A stretch of DNA of 64,000 nucleotides from Cylindrospermum stagnale PCC 7417 (GCF_000317535.1 NC_019757.1:5855501-5919500), one strand, 5' to 3'; positions 45,130 to 56,059 are shown, numbered from the stretch's first letter. A program made the numbers and translations. Notes: a model not told the origin generated them from the letters alone.

Positions 45130-45363
45130 CTAGGTTAAATTATTTGCTTTCTCAACTGCTTCCTTTAACTCTTCAAAGGTAATACTACCGTCTTCGTCTG
45201 AATCATACCGTATTAGTAACTCCTGGGGGCTACTGGTATTTGTTTCTGATGAGATGATTGCACTTAAGCCAGGACTTAAAAAAAGCTCATTAATGGACAC
45301 TTTACCGTCTTGATCGCGATCTAAGGTATTAAAAAGAGATTGAAGCTCTTGCTCGGTTGTCAT
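45130..45363 (-). CDS. EF-hand calcium-binding protein
   Basis: A 77-residue calmodulin-like protein with two EF-hand loops: DRDQDGKVSINE (about 15-26) and DSDEDGSITFEE (about 54-65). All calcium-coordinating positions are filled. Probably a cytoplasmic calcium buffer or sensor, a known type in heterocystous cyanobacteria. Monocistronic. Confidence 0.88.
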   Translation of the reverse strand: MTTEQELQSLFNTLDRDQDGKVSINELFLSPGLSAIISSETNTSSPQELLIRYDSDEDGSITFEELKEAVEKANNLT

Positions 45364-46100
45364 AAGTTTCTATCTGAATTAGGTTTTCAACTTAATATCT
45401 CATTAATCTCTTAAAATTAAATAAACTTGTATCCTTAGACGTAGAAATGGGTATCGCTGGGGCTTAGATGGGGTATAGCAAAGATTGATGAAAAATTCCG
45501 CCATTTGGCGTGAAATGCTTGTCTAGGAAGCTTTTCACTCATAACAGGTTGCGCTCATCTGCGGTGCGCCAAAAGTGATCACTGCCAGTGGTCTATTTCT
45601 TTGAGAGAGTTATTCATTGCCTAAAACGGAAGCTGATACCTCATCAGAGAAACGCCCAAAACCTTGATGATTGCAAAGAGTAATTATTAAACATTGCCTA
45701 AATTGGCTCAAACCAGGCAATGTTTTGGATGTTAAATGAGAGAGGAATTCTAAAATCACTGGAATGCTCTCTGGATAAGTGTTTTAAGCGATATGGCGGA
45801 ATTTTTCGTGAATCGTTGCAATACCCCGTGCAGCCTACCGTAGGCGATCGCCTCTTTTGTACTAAGAATTGGGTGGGGCGATCGCTCAAGGGACACTACG
45901 ATAATTTCTTGAGGGAAATGGTGGAAAAGCGATTGTGCAGCCTACCGCAGGCGATGGGCTACGCCCCGCTGGAAGCGATCGCATGGTTTCCCTGATTGTG
46001 TTGGGGGAGGGTTTGCCCCAAGGAACACTTTGATAATTTTCTTAAGGGAAATGGTGGGGTTCCCTGCTATACAAGCGTAATAGCTTAGTTATCAGAGTTG
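45364..46100. repeat. Intergenic stretch of modular repeats
   Basis: No gene is supported. It contains GTGCAGCCTACCGTAGG (about 45828) and GTGCAGCCTACCGCAGG (about 45935), TTTTGTACTAAGAATT (about 45855), two HIP1 sites close to these, the partial module 45886-45925 and the full 67-bp module 45987-46053. A 91-codon frame over these repeats is an artefact of the repeats. Confidence 0.75.
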
Positions 46101-47273
46101 TTAGGTGATAGTTGTGATTGCTCGACCATTACTTATTTGCAGATTATTTAGAGATTGTTGACTTTGAATAATACCAATCAATTGTTCAGAACCATTACCA
46201 TCAAAGCGATCAGCATCAAAGAAAATGCCTAGACCAGAAACACCATTTGGTAGACTTACTTTTTCTAGCTCATACTCGATTGCTCCTTTAAGCTGAATAA
46301 TATCTTTCCCTGGCTCAAAGTCAGCAATTAAAGCATAGCTTGGTGGTGGTTCATTTGGAGGGGGCGCGATGATGAACCTAATCTGACTATCATCGTAATA
46401 AAGCTTGAAAGGCTCTCCCAGAACAAAGGTATCTCTGCCCGCACCGCCAATGAGTGTATCCCGCTCTAACTGACCTGGTTGTTCCTCGGAAGAATCCACA
46501 CCAATCAGAATATCATCACCCGCGCCACCGATTAAAGTGTCATTACCGCCATTACCAATTAAGGTATCTGCACCGCCATCTCCAAAGAGGACATCAGCAG
46601 CAAAACCACCACGAAGGGTGTCTTTTCCAGCACCACCATTGAGAGTATTATTGCCAGATGAGAATTCCGCAGACAGGGAATCATTGCCAATCCCACCAAA
46701 TAGCAGGTTATCGCCTGTTGCATATTCAACACTCAAGTAATCGTCGCCAGCACCACCATTGAGAGTATTATTGCCAGATGAGAATTCCGCAGACAGAGAA
46801 TCATTTCCAATTCCACCAAATAGCAGGTTATCGCCTGTTGAATTGCTAACATCTAAGAAATCGTCACCAGCCCCACCAATGAGGGTGTTATTGCCAGACG
46901 GCTTAGGGCCGTTGAAATCTAAAGCTATCAGAAAGGTGGAGGCAGAAAGAAAATCATTGCCATCGCCACCAAAAAGTAGATTATTGCCTGCTGAAAAGTC
47001 AACATACAAATTATCATCTCCAGTGCCACCATAAAGGGTGTTATCGCCCAAGGTGTTAGTAGCAAAGAGATTATCATTGTCAGCGCCACCAAAAAGCAGA
47101 CTATCGCCTGTTGAATTGCTAACATCTAAGAAATCGTCACCAGTCCCACCTTCGAGGGTATCGCTGCCCCCGTTACCAAATAAAATATCATCACCCGCCA
47201 AGCCTCTAATCAAATCATTGCTTGTCGTGCCATTGAGGAAGTCGTTATCACTAGTACCATTGATCTTTGCCAT
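46101..47273 (-). CDS. RTX-like calcium-binding repeat protein
   Basis: A 390-residue protein built mainly of glycine/aspartate nonapeptide repeats (GGAGDDFLD, GGTGDDNLY, GGAGKDTLRG types) from residue 8 to about 290. A non-repeat end (YYDDSQIRFIIAPPPNEPPPSYALIADFEPGKDIIQLKG) is the usual close of hemolysin-type blocks. Such repeats form a calcium-loaded beta-roll after secretion by a type I system. No N-terminal signal peptide, as expected. Some repeat blocks are nearly identical in DNA (46629-46726 and 46749-46846), showing recent duplication. Confidence 0.88.
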   Translation of the reverse strand: MAKINGTSDNDFLNGTTSNDLIRGLAGDDILFGNGGSDTLEGGTGDDFLDVSNSTGDSLLFGGADNDNLFATNTLGDNTLYGGTGDDNLYVDFSAGNNLLFGGDGNDFLSASTFLIALDFNGPKPSGNNTLIGGAGDDFLDVSNSTGDNLLFGGIGNDSLSAEFSSGNNTLNGGAGDDYLSVEYATGDNLLFGGIGNDSLSAEFSSGNNTLNGGAGKDTLRGGFAADVLFGDGGADTLIGNGGNDTLIGGAGDDILIGVDSSEEQPGQLERDTLIGGAGRDTFVLGEPFKLYYDDSQIRFIIAPPPNEPPPSYALIADFEPGKDIIQLKGAIEYELEKVSLPNGVSGLGIFFDADRFDGNGSEQLIGIIQSQQSLNNLQISNGRAITTIT

Positions 47274-47574
47274 GCTTTTACCTAGTTGAATTATTTTTTT
47301 CAGATTCCTATAGCTTTCAAAAAGCAGTTAGTACTCTTTAAATTATCCTAGCAAAGGTTTATATGGTAATACTGAACTCTAAGCAATTTTTACTCAAGAA
47401 AGACAAGCGGTGGTTGTTGATATTTTTCTCTGAGTAACGGAAAAAAGCTTCATTATCTATCTTTCTTAACAGCAGTTTGACCCGGCATTTGAGGTGGTGC
47501 TGGAGGCTGTGTTCTGGGTGAGGGTGGTGAATACCGAGAGGTGAACTACTCTCTACTCACTTCTACCTTATGCT
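47274..47574. other. Gap without features
   Basis: About 300 bp, AT-rich near 47274-47460 and then ordinary. I see no gene, hairpin with T-run, or repeat here. Confidence 0.4.
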
Positions 47575-47775
47575 TTAATGTTCGGGTTTAGCCTGACTGA
47601 AGCCAAACATGGTCAATAGCCAGTGATGCCATTCTTGATGAGTTATCAGCACCTTTAAAGCTGACTCTAAACTCACATCTAAGTCTCGATTTTGAATATC
47701 GATAATTAATTGATAAACTAATTCTAAATAGATTCTGTCGTTTTTATTCAAAAAGCGAAACTTGCCATTTGACAT
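47575..47775 (-). CDS. Small hypothetical protein
   Basis: A 66-residue helical protein (MSNGKFRFLNKNDRIYLELVYQLIIDIQ...). No recognised motif; it ends in a His/Trp-rich EWHHWLLTMFG. It stands alone. Confidence 0.5.
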   Translation of the reverse strand: MSNGKFRFLNKNDRIYLELVYQLIIDIQNRDLDVSLESALKVLITHQEWHHWLLTMFGFSQAKPEH

Positions 47776-48087
47776 ATTATTTAGCTTACTTATTTCTTCT
47801 CAACTAACTTTACCTTTGTATCGACAACTACAAAATCCATATCACTCTGGCTATAGTTAGTTTGTATTGTGGTTTCCACGCTTGTATTGGATAGAAGGGC
47901 GATTCCAGGGCGTAGCGCTTCGCGATCGCTATATTTCCCCTAAGAATTTTGTAGAGGTGCGTTGGCGCAGCCTACCGTAGGTAATCGCAAAAACCTAACT
48001 CTACTCAAGAGAGATTCCCAATTCCAGTATTGCTAATTGCTGTTTTGCACATTTGCGGGAATTATAACTAATCAACCGGACTTGATA
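47776..48087. repeat. Gap with dispersed repeats
   Basis: Contains CGTAGCGCTTCGCGATCGC, the motif ATTTCCCCTAAGAATTTTG (about 47933-47951), and GGCGCAGCCTACCGTAGG (about 47964). No gene supported. Confidence 0.7.
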
Positions 48088-49029
48088 TTACTTGGGCAAC
48101 CAGCGGTTTAAAGATTCTTTCCGTTGTTGATTTTTCTCTCCTGGACTCATTTCTAAAGGACTTTGTTTTTTAAATGCTTGCGGGTTATACATTCCTGTTT
48201 CCCAGTTTCCATACATAGGATTAGGAATGGCAATGTAAGCAGGTTCAATCACCCCATTTGGTATGGCATCAAGCACACCATAAAAATTGCGATTCTTGTC
48301 TACATGGTCACGACGTTGTTGATTTTTCTTACCTGCTGTTTCATCAAAGTCGTTGAGGTTATCCCCAATTAAAGCGATTACTGTATACTTTTTTCCGTCG
48401 GCACTACCATTCTTTACTGCTTCTATTCGCCATTGTTTAGAAGTATTTTCTTTACCATCAATTATTTTACTAAACTTTCCTTTTAGCAAAACTGTCTGTT
48501 CATTTACTCCTGTGAATCCAACTGATTTTAAATTACTGATAGTGGCTGTTTCTACAGCGCTTTTTTGATATTTATTAACTCTCTTTCCGTCTCGGTCTGA
48601 AATAAAAAATACCTTCCCTCCATTGCTATTTACATAATTAACAAATTCAAGTGCTCCTGGAATAGATTTGTTCTTTGCTTCCTTGACCCATTGATTCCAA
48701 GTATCGGGTTGAAAAACATTATCACTATCAAATAACCCAGCTTGATAAGGGCTATTATCAAGAACCGTTTCGTCAATATCAACAATAATAGCTGGGCGGG
48801 AAATGTCTTTTGATTTAGCTTGGTCAAAGGTGAGTTTGGCTATATTGAATGCTTGATAAGCTAAAGCTCTGTATTCTCCAGATTGTTGCACCCAATTAAC
48901 TGCTATCATTGATTGATCATTTAATTGTTGGTTGGTAATGCCTTCTTGTGTGCCTTGTTGTAATTGTGACAGTAATAGCACTGGTGCTAATGCAGTAATG
49001 GTCAGGAATTGAGATGGTAATTTGGACAT
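48088..49029 (-). CDS. Class C acid phosphatase / e(P4)-type 5'-nucleotidase
   Basis: A 313-residue exported HAD-superfamily phosphatase. A signal peptide (FLTITALAPVLLLSQ) is present, but no lipobox cysteine, unlike the e(P4) lipoprotein. Catalytic motifs: VDIDETVLDNSPY (DxDxT, about 82-94), FFISDRDG, and the C-terminal IGDNLNDF. It would remove phosphate from nucleotides in the periplasm. It is the last of three tightly spaced genes (15 bp after the PhnD-nuclease gene). Together they could convert extracellular nucleic acid to nucleosides and phosphate. Confidence 0.88.
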   Translation of the reverse strand: MSKLPSQFLTITALAPVLLLSQLQQGTQEGITNQQLNDQSMIAVNWVQQSGEYRALAYQAFNIAKLTFDQAKSKDISRPAIIVDIDETVLDNSPYQAGLFDSDNVFQPDTWNQWVKEAKNKSIPGALEFVNYVNSNGGKVFFISDRDGKRVNKYQKSAVETATISNLKSVGFTGVNEQTVLLKGKFSKIIDGKENTSKQWRIEAVKNGSADGKKYTVIALIGDNLNDFDETAGKKNQQRRDHVDKNRNFYGVLDAIPNGVIEPAYIAIPNPMYGNWETGMYNPQAFKKQSPLEMSPGEKNQQRKESLNRWLPK

Positions 49030-49043
49030 TTTTCCTGTGGTGG

Positions 49044-50813
49044 TTACAGTGTTTTTAATTTAGGTTTGTTTGATGATTTTTTCTGTGATCGCCAATCCCA
49101 AGGAGCGATAAATTGTGAGTCCCCCCAAATATTTAAACTTTGTTGTTTAGCCTCAGCTTCAGCCTGTTCTACAATAGTGGCACTAGGGCAGCTTTTCAGG
49201 TATTTTCGATAAACCATAGCTAATCCTTCTTTAACTAATATCTGTTGAGTAAAAGTACCATCTGGTAAACGTACTTCAGCAACTTTACGACCATAGCGGT
49301 CAGTATCTACTATATTTAGTGTTACCTGAGTATCTGGTTTTATTAGTGATTCTAATCGTTCTTTGGCTTTATTGCCCCATAGAAACTGATTTTTATTAGC
49401 AGGAGCGGTACTGTTTTTTTCCGCATCAGAATGAGGTATCTCTGCGGTATCTATACAAGCAAATCGCACTCTAATTTCTTCACCAGATTTATCAGTGACA
49501 GTTATTGTATCGCCGTCATCAACTTGCTTGACCTGATAACTTGACTGAGAGGGAGAATTAGATATAACTCGTTTTACTTGAACGCTTGATTGAGTAGGAG
49601 AATTGGACACATTTTCTAATAAATTCAATTGATTAGGCTGTGTAATTTTTAATTCTAAGATTCCTCGTTGTGTTTTTTGAGGTACAACATTTATTATCTT
49701 GACTTCTTTACCCTGTAAAGCGATTGGATTAGAAGCACCGGGAACTTGATTGAGAATTTTTCGAGGTATGACTATTTGGTAAACTTTATTATCTTTTCCC
49801 GATAAATTGAAAGTTTCAGTTTCACTATCTCTGCGACTCCATCCATTAATTTGCCCTAACATTTCTGTATTAGAAGTATTTAATGGTTGAACTGGAGTAT
49901 TTTTAGATTTAGAGCAAAAAAAGTTAACAGGGTTTATCTGAAAATTGGCACATCGTAAAACTTCTTCTGCCTTGCGAGAAATATGTATCAACTGTGAGTA
50001 ATTAGGTTCTTCGCCACTACCATAATTAGCTTGTTTTTTAATATTATCAGGTGCATCAAGCATAAGTTTTTTAATAATCTCACGGTCAGATTCAGAAAGT
50101 TTAGGTGATAGGTAAACACTAGAACCAGGAACTTGCTTGCTTAGGTGAATAATTTTGAAAGCTTTATCATTTTTAACTGTGTCATAAGCGGCTGCTCCTA
50201 AATCAGCTTTTCCAGTTTTGACTAAATCTTTAATATCTTTTCCTCGATGCCCCATGTTTACCTTTAGACTTTTACCAAATAAGTCATAAGCAGGTATGTA
50301 GAAGCTGGATGCTGAATTAAAATCTCCCATAGCAATAGTATTTGTAGATTTTAAATCACTGAGTGATTGAATACTACTGTTAGATTTGGCAAATAAAGCT
50401 GCTTGGTAATATGGAGGATTATTAGGAAACATTCGGGCTGCAAAACGATAATCGTTATTTTTAGCAGCTATAGAAAGTATTGGTGATAAAGTAAAGGCAA
50501 TATCCCACTCTTTATTTATAAGCCTTTTTCGGACTTCTTCATAAGAAATAGATTCATCACCATCAAGGACTATTTGAACTTTATTACCAAATTGAGAACG
50601 TAAGTAAGTAGTTAGTTCTTGATAGTAACCAGGCTTGCTCAAAATTCCTATGGTTAAAGAACTTGTTTGTAAGCCTTGCTGCTTATTTTCAATGACAGTA
50701 TAAGGTGAGGAAACTGGGGGTTTGGGTAGATTAGGCTTACAACCTGATAAACTCAAAACTCCAGCAAATGCTATAAACTTTATAAAAGTATGATTGTTTT
50801 TAGAATTAGACAC
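49044..50813 (-). CDS. PhnD-like binding domain fused to thermonuclease, lipoprotein
   Basis: A 589-residue lipoprotein: signal FIKFIAFAGVLSLSGC with a lipobox. Residues about 50-290 match phosphate/phosphonate substrate-binding proteins (SLTIGILSKPGYYQELTTYL...IAFTLSPILSIAAKN...DFNSASSFYIPAYDL). A Cys-containing linker and a repeated VQVKRV/YQVKQV segment lead to a staphylococcal-nuclease domain from about 430: DDGDTITV, VRFACIDTAE, DTDRYGRKVAEV, with both acidic residues and Arg kept. Fusion of a PhnD-type domain with this nuclease is unusual. Gene spacing is 24 bp upstream and 14 bp downstream. Confidence 0.85.
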   Translation of the reverse strand: MSNSKNNHTFIKFIAFAGVLSLSGCKPNLPKPPVSSPYTVIENKQQGLQTSSLTIGILSKPGYYQELTTYLRSQFGNKVQIVLDGDESISYEEVRKRLINKEWDIAFTLSPILSIAAKNNDYRFAARMFPNNPPYYQAALFAKSNSSIQSLSDLKSTNTIAMGDFNSASSFYIPAYDLFGKSLKVNMGHRGKDIKDLVKTGKADLGAAAYDTVKNDKAFKIIHLSKQVPGSSVYLSPKLSESDREIIKKLMLDAPDNIKKQANYGSGEEPNYSQLIHISRKAEEVLRCANFQINPVNFFCSKSKNTPVQPLNTSNTEMLGQINGWSRRDSETETFNLSGKDNKVYQIVIPRKILNQVPGASNPIALQGKEVKIINVVPQKTQRGILELKITQPNQLNLLENVSNSPTQSSVQVKRVISNSPSQSSYQVKQVDDGDTITVTDKSGEEIRVRFACIDTAEIPHSDAEKNSTAPANKNQFLWGNKAKERLESLIKPDTQVTLNIVDTDRYGRKVAEVRLPDGTFTQQILVKEGLAMVYRKYLKSCPSATIVEQAEAEAKQQSLNIWGDSQFIAPWDWRSQKKSSNKPKLKTL

Positions 50814-50837
50814 TAGATACCACCTGTATTTTTACGA

Positions 50838-52784
50838 TTAAGCTGCTTGTTGATTAGGTACACCATTAAGTCTTTGCAAAATTTGTTGATAAGTTCTTGC
50901 ATTTTGTAAATGAGATTGGTTGTCTAATTGTTCAATAACAGTAATCAAATTATTCAGTGTGGTCACTCTGTAAAAACCACCTATATTAGATTCAATGTCA
51001 TTATCAATATCCGAGTTCGCCGGAAATACAACAACACCATATACAGGAAATCTATTCCGATTTGACGATTTGACATATTGGTACAAAGAATCGGCATAAG
51101 TTTTAACTTGCTGATAAGGGTTTTCTCCCCAACAAGCATAAATATACAGTTTTCTAGTTCCTGTATTACAAGTCCATCCAGTATTACGCGGATTACCAAC
51201 AGATGTAATTGTTCCCTGATAAGATTTAGCTTCTATAACGATACAGCACTTATTCATAACAATTATGAAATCAGTAAACTTACTCCCTTGCTTTCCAGTA
51301 CCTACATCAAATTGTGTCAATACTCTTTCTGAAGAAAAATGCTGCTCTAAGGTATTTTTAATGGACACTTCAAAATTATTTAAAGGGTGCCGACCTTCAT
51401 CCTCTTTTATACGTTCAATTTCTTCGCCTAAAATCTCTAATTCAGCTTGTGTCTGCTTTTCACGCTGTGCTAATTCTTGTTCTCGCTGTTGAGATTCTAA
51501 TAAAGAATTTTGCAAAAGCTCTAGTTGAGTGTTAAGTTGTTCTTGTACCAATATTTGATTATATAATTTTTGTTCTAATACAGTAATAATTTTTTGGGAA
51601 CCTTTTTCATTACTTCGGAGTTCTTCTAATTCAGATTCAGCCAAGGAACGAGAATTTTCAATATCCTGTATTTGTTTTTGGAGTTGAGCTAATTCATTTT
51701 CTTTAATTTCATTTGATTCAGTAGCTTCTAGTTGTTTCTTCTGAGCAAGCCGCAAACGCTCATTTAATTGTCCAATATTTTGTTGGTATTGTTTCTGTTT
51801 ATTTAGATTTTGTTCAGCTTCTAATCTAGTTTTTTCTAGTTCGGCTTGCAGAGGCATTAAATCTTCTGCATTTTTTGGCAACCTATTGAGCGATTCCTTC
51901 AGTTGAGAAATTTCCTGATAAAGCTTATTATTCTGATTACGAACTTTATTAGTATCCCTAATTAATTCACTTTTTTCTCGTTCTCTTTGATTTTGGGATA
52001 ATGTTAGTTCATTTATTCTCTCAGCTAATTGAATTGCTAAGGCTTTATTGTAATCTTTTAATGTCTGTTCTCTTTCTTTAGCTTTAGCTTCAGATACCCG
52101 TTTTTTGTAAAGAATGTATTCTAAAAAAGTCCAAATAGCCAAGCCACCTGTGACACAGGCCAGTAAGGTCATTGTGTAAGTTTGAATGCGACTACTTTCA
52201 GATAGGGGATTACTCAACCAGTTTGAAAAATCATCCTGGAAGGTTGGTCTTACACCCCTAACATAGTAAACTCTGCCAATAACTCGACCTTTATTTGTTA
52301 AATTAGTAGCGGTACGGTTAATAGCATGAGAATTACTATAAGTCCACTGAGAGAAGACAGGAGGAGGGTCAAGCAACAAATCGTAAGAATGATTTTTTAA
52401 TTTTTCTGGATTGAGAGCAGCTTTCCAAGAGGAAGAACGGTCAGAATTTTTACCAGAGTAGGCAATAATTTTTTGTCCACTAGAATCTGTCACAATTAAC
52501 CCAAACAGACTGTAATTACTATCTAAGGTGCGTTGTACTTCTTCAGGTTGGTTTTGAGTTATTGCATAAGAGAGTTTCGTTGGTAAAGTGTGAGATAAGA
52601 TGTTAAAATCAACAGTTTGGACACGAAATATTGTTTTGTCCCAATAGTTGTTATAGCGGTCTAAACTTGTAAATGCCCCAACCGTAAAAGTGATTATTCC
52701 AGCTAAAGTTAATCTACCTATACTCTTTGCGGCTTGTATTTTATTTGATGGGCGTCTTTTATCATTCTCTTGTCTGTTTATCAT
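50838..52784 (-). CDS. Membrane sensor-coiled coil-NERD nuclease protein
   Basis: A 648-residue protein. Two membrane segments (about 25-43 and 205-225) enclose a periplasmic sensor-like domain. A long coiled coil follows (about 230-470). The C-terminus is a NERD nuclease-related domain: TDFIIVMNKCCIVIEAKSYQG gives Asp and ExK of the PD-(D/E)XK core, with GRHPLNNFEVSIKNTLEQHF before it. The topology puts a sensor outside and a nuclease in the cytoplasm. It is first in the three-gene operon and lies next to the type I restriction operon, so defence is possible; nucleic-acid uptake is the alternative. Confidence 0.75.
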   Translation of the reverse strand: MINRQENDKRRPSNKIQAAKSIGRLTLAGIITFTVGAFTSLDRYNNYWDKTIFRVQTVDFNILSHTLPTKLSYAITQNQPEEVQRTLDSNYSLFGLIVTDSSGQKIIAYSGKNSDRSSSWKAALNPEKLKNHSYDLLLDPPPVFSQWTYSNSHAINRTATNLTNKGRVIGRVYYVRGVRPTFQDDFSNWLSNPLSESSRIQTYTMTLLACVTGGLAIWTFLEYILYKKRVSEAKAKEREQTLKDYNKALAIQLAERINELTLSQNQREREKSELIRDTNKVRNQNNKLYQEISQLKESLNRLPKNAEDLMPLQAELEKTRLEAEQNLNKQKQYQQNIGQLNERLRLAQKKQLEATESNEIKENELAQLQKQIQDIENSRSLAESELEELRSNEKGSQKIITVLEQKLYNQILVQEQLNTQLELLQNSLLESQQREQELAQREKQTQAELEILGEEIERIKEDEGRHPLNNFEVSIKNTLEQHFSSERVLTQFDVGTGKQGSKFTDFIIVMNKCCIVIEAKSYQGTITSVGNPRNTGWTCNTGTRKLYIYACWGENPYQQVKTYADSLYQYVKSSNRNRFPVYGVVVFPANSDIDNDIESNIGGFYRVTTLNNLITVIEQLDNQSHLQNARTYQQILQRLNGVPNQQAA

Positions 52785-52948
52785 ATAACACTCTTTTAAA
52801 ATTATTTAACTGAGGTGACAGGCACAAATTTAGGACGATGTTTACTTAATTGCTGGATCTAGAGGAGCGCGATCGCTTCCAGGGGGCGGGTACACCATCG
52901 CACCTTTGAATTCCCAAGAGTGACATTTCCCCGCTTGTATGCCGTCAT

Positions 52949-55900
52949 CTAAGCTACCCAGTCTTTGCATAACAACTCCGCTTGTTCCAACACTGTTGCC
53001 GTTGCCTTCTCCTGTTTATCGGGTGGATAGCCATATTTTTTGAGTAATCGTTTAACTGTCACACGTAACTTAGCCCGGACATTTTCCTTCACAGTCCAAT
53101 CAATGGTTAAATTAGAGCGGATGGCTTTTACCAAATCACGAGCGATCGCTTTGAGGGTGTTGTCTCCCAAGCTGATAACCGCGCTGTCATTCACCTCCAG
53201 GGCATCATAAAAAGCAGTTTCGTCTTCAGTTAGTCCTAAGTTTTCACCCCGTTTCTGTGCCTCCCTCATGGCTTTTACTAGTTCAATGAATTCGTTGATG
53301 ACTTGGGCGGTTTCTATAGCACGATTTTGGTATCTTTTGATGGTGTTTTCTAACATTTCTCGAAAAGAGCGAGATTGAATCAAATTTTTGCGGGAACTAA
53401 CTTTGATTTGGTCATTGATTAATTTTTGTAAGGCTTCTAGGGCCACATTCCGGTAGGGTAAACCCCGCACTTCTTCGAGAAATTCATCAGACAGGACAGC
53501 GATATTTGGTTTGTTCAGTCCAGCAGATGCAAAGATGTCTATTACTTGGTCACTAGCGATCGCTTTCGAGACAATCTGGCGAACTGCTGCATCAACATCT
53601 TCTGGACTTTTGCCGTTAATTGTGGTATGCTTCACCATCGCTGCTTTGATAGCTTGAAAAAATCCCACTTCATCCCGAATAGCGATCGCCTCATCAGTGC
53701 TGCTAACTAGGGCAAAAGCCTGGGATAATTCAGTCACAGCCTTGATATAGCGTTGTTTACCGTCCTCTAGTCCCAAGATATGATTCAGGGCAGCGGGAAT
53801 CATTGATACTCGTTCTGTGGGTTTACCTGTAAAGAACTTCTGGTAGTTGAAGCCGTGATACATCCCTTGCACCACTTCATATTTTTCTTGCAACACAGCT
53901 AAAGCAAGTTCTGTAGGAATACCTGTTTCCCCTCTATCGCTTTCGGTGTAGTCTTTCAGTGCCTCCTTGAGTTGTTCAGCGATACCCAGGTAATCAACCA
54001 CCAACCCCCCTGGCTTGTCTTTAAAGACGCGATTTACCCTAGCGATCGCTTGCATCAAATTGTGTCCCTGCATCGGTTTATCTACATACAGACTATGCAG
54101 ACTTGGGGCATCAAAGCCGGTTAACCACATATCCCGGACTATGACTAATTTAAAAGGATCATCTGCTTTTTTGAAGCGTTTAGCTAAATCTTTGCGGCGT
54201 TTTTTATTGCGGATGTGGGGTTGCATTTTCTCTTCATCAGCAGCGGAACCAGTCATCACCACTTTGAGAAAACCTTGGCTATCGTCTTCACTGTGCCATT
54301 CTGGTTTAAGTTGGGTGATGGCGTTGTACAAGTCTGCACAAATCCTGCGACTCATGCAAACAATCATCCCCTTACCATCTCTGAGTTCCGGTGCTGCGGT
54401 GCGATTCTCGAAATGTGCGACAATATCTTTAGCAATTTGAGCAATGCGTTTTTCTGCACCCACCAAAGCTTCTAATCTTGCCCATCTGCTTTTGAGCTTT
54501 TCCTTGCTGGTGAGTTCTTCGTCCTCGGTGATTTCTTCAAATTCCGGGTCAATTTTCGGACGTTCTGAAGGTTCCAAATCTAGTTTAGCCAGTCGTCCCT
54601 CATAATAAATTTTGACCGTGGCTTCATCTTCCACAGCGCGTTGAATGTCGTAAATGTCGATATAATTACCAAACAGGGCAGCAGTATTTTTATCAGTTTG
54701 GCTAATGGGTGTACCTGTGAACCCCACAAAGGAAGCGTTAGGGATGGCGTCTCTTAAATATTTAGCGTAACCGTATTTAATATAAGCCGCATCATCTTTT
54801 TGAACGACTTTCGCTTTTAAACCGTATTGGCTTCTGTGTGCTTCATCGGCTATTAAAACAATATTGCGTCTGGGGGAAAGTTCCGGGTATTCGTTACCCG
54901 TCTCTGGGGCAAATTTTTGGATGGTGGTAAAAACAATTCCCCCCGCTGCAACTTGGAGTAATGCTGTTAAACTTTCCCTATTTTCTGCTTGAACTGGGGT
55001 TTGGCGTAATAAATCAGCGCAGGATGAGAAGGTATTAAATAATTGGTCGTCAAGGTCGTTTCTATCGGTGAGGATAACTAGAGTGGGGTTTCTCATGTCT
55101 GGTTCTTGAATGAGTTTCCCCGCATAGAAGGCCATAGTTAGGCTTTTACCGCTGCCTTGAGTATGCCAAACTACGCCAACTTTTTGATCACCATTAAGAC
55201 GGGTGGCTTTGATGGTAGCAGTAATGGCTTTATTAACAGCGTGGTATTGGTGATAGCCGGCGATTTTTTTAATAATCGTGTCTTGGTCTACTTCAAAAAC
55301 GATAAAGTATTGGAGAATATCTAATATAGTAGTTTTATTAAAGATGCCTTTGATAATTGTTTCTAGTTCTGATTGTCCTTTAGGAAAGATATTTTCACCA
55401 TCTACAGAACGCCAAGGCATAAACCGTTCCCAATCTGCGGTTAAGGTTCCCACTCTGGCATTAACAACGTCTGATATTACGAGGATTTCGTTATAGGAAA
55501 ATAAACAGGGGATATCTTTTTTATAAGTTTGCAGTTGATTAAATGCACCTTTGATGGTGGCGTATTCTTTAACAGCGTTTTTGAGTTCAATTACAGCGAT
55601 GGGTAAACCATTAATAAAGATGATGACATCAGGGCGGCGATTATTTTTATTTTCAATGACGGTAAATTGATTAACTGCTAACCAATCGTTGTTATCAATT
55701 TCATCAAAATCAATTAACCAAAGTTTTTTATATTGAGTTTGTCCGTGTTGTTGGTATTCAACATCTACCCCTTCTGTGAGGTATTGATGAAAGCGGCGGT
55801 TATTTTCTTCTAAAACGGGGGTTTCGGTGCGGGTAATTTTTTTGATGGTGTCTTGGATTGCGTCAAAGGGAATCTGGGGGTTAATAATTTCTAAGGCGGT

Positions 55901-56059
55901 TTGCAAGCGGTTAATAAGGACGACATCGTTATATTCTTGGCGTTCGCTGTGGGGTATGTCGGGGGCGATTTCAGCACCATTAAGGGGGGTGTATCCGAGT
56001 TCTTCTAGCCAGTCTAGGGTGGCTTGTTCAACTGTGGATTCGGTGAATGTAGCGCTCAT
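52949..56059 (-). CDS. hsdR: Type I restriction enzyme R subunit (HsdR)
   Basis: A 1036-residue motor-nuclease subunit. The nuclease core is [19 protein letters not shown] (Asp144, Glu158, Lys160). The superfamily 2 helicase has Walker A HTQGSGKS (about 295) and [11 protein letters not shown] (about 400), then [25 protein letters not shown] and QAIARVNR. With HsdM and HsdS it cuts DNA unmethylated at its target after translocation. It overlaps the upstream nuclease-like gene by 4 nt. Length and motifs are complete. Confidence 0.96.
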   Translation of the reverse strand: MSATFTESTVEQATLDWLEELGYTPLNGAEIAPDIPHSERQEYNDVVLINRLQTALEIINPQIPFDAIQDTIKKITRTETPVLEENNRRFHQYLTEGVDVEYQQHGQTQYKKLWLIDFDEIDNNDWLAVNQFTVIENKNNRRPDVIIFINGLPIAVIELKNAVKEYATIKGAFNQLQTYKKDIPCLFSYNEILVISDVVNARVGTLTADWERFMPWRSVDGENIFPKGQSELETIIKGIFNKTTILDILQYFIVFEVDQDTIIKKIAGYHQYHAVNKAITATIKATRLNGDQKVGVVWHTQGSGKSLTMAFYAGKLIQEPDMRNPTLVILTDRNDLDDQLFNTFSSCADLLRQTPVQAENRESLTALLQVAAGGIVFTTIQKFAPETGNEYPELSPRRNIVLIADEAHRSQYGLKAKVVQKDDAAYIKYGYAKYLRDAIPNASFVGFTGTPISQTDKNTAALFGNYIDIYDIQRAVEDEATVKIYYEGRLAKLDLEPSERPKIDPEFEEITEDEELTSKEKLKSRWARLEALVGAEKRIAQIAKDIVAHFENRTAAPELRDGKGMIVCMSRRICADLYNAITQLKPEWHSEDDSQGFLKVVMTGSAADEEKMQPHIRNKKRRKDLAKRFKKADDPFKLVIVRDMWLTGFDAPSLHSLYVDKPMQGHNLMQAIARVNRVFKDKPGGLVVDYLGIAEQLKEALKDYTESDRGETGIPTELALAVLQEKYEVVQGMYHGFNYQKFFTGKPTERVSMIPAALNHILGLEDGKQRYIKAVTELSQAFALVSSTDEAIAIRDEVGFFQAIKAAMVKHTTINGKSPEDVDAAVRQIVSKAIASDQVIDIFASAGLNKPNIAVLSDEFLEEVRGLPYRNVALEALQKLINDQIKVSSRKNLIQSRSFREMLENTIKRYQNRAIETAQVINEFIELVKAMREAQKRGENLGLTEDETAFYDALEVNDSAVISLGDNTLKAIARDLVKAIRSNLTIDWTVKENVRAKLRVTVKRLLKKYGYPPDKQEKATATVLEQAELLCKDWVA

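Noticed and set aside
45720-45995. 91-codon frame on the plus strand
   Set aside because: It runs across several dispersed intergenic repeats and HIP1 sites; the translation is repeat-derived.
46454-47289. Several plus-strand frames opposite the RTX-like gene
   Set aside because: They are antisense shadows created by the regular GGxGxD codon repeats.
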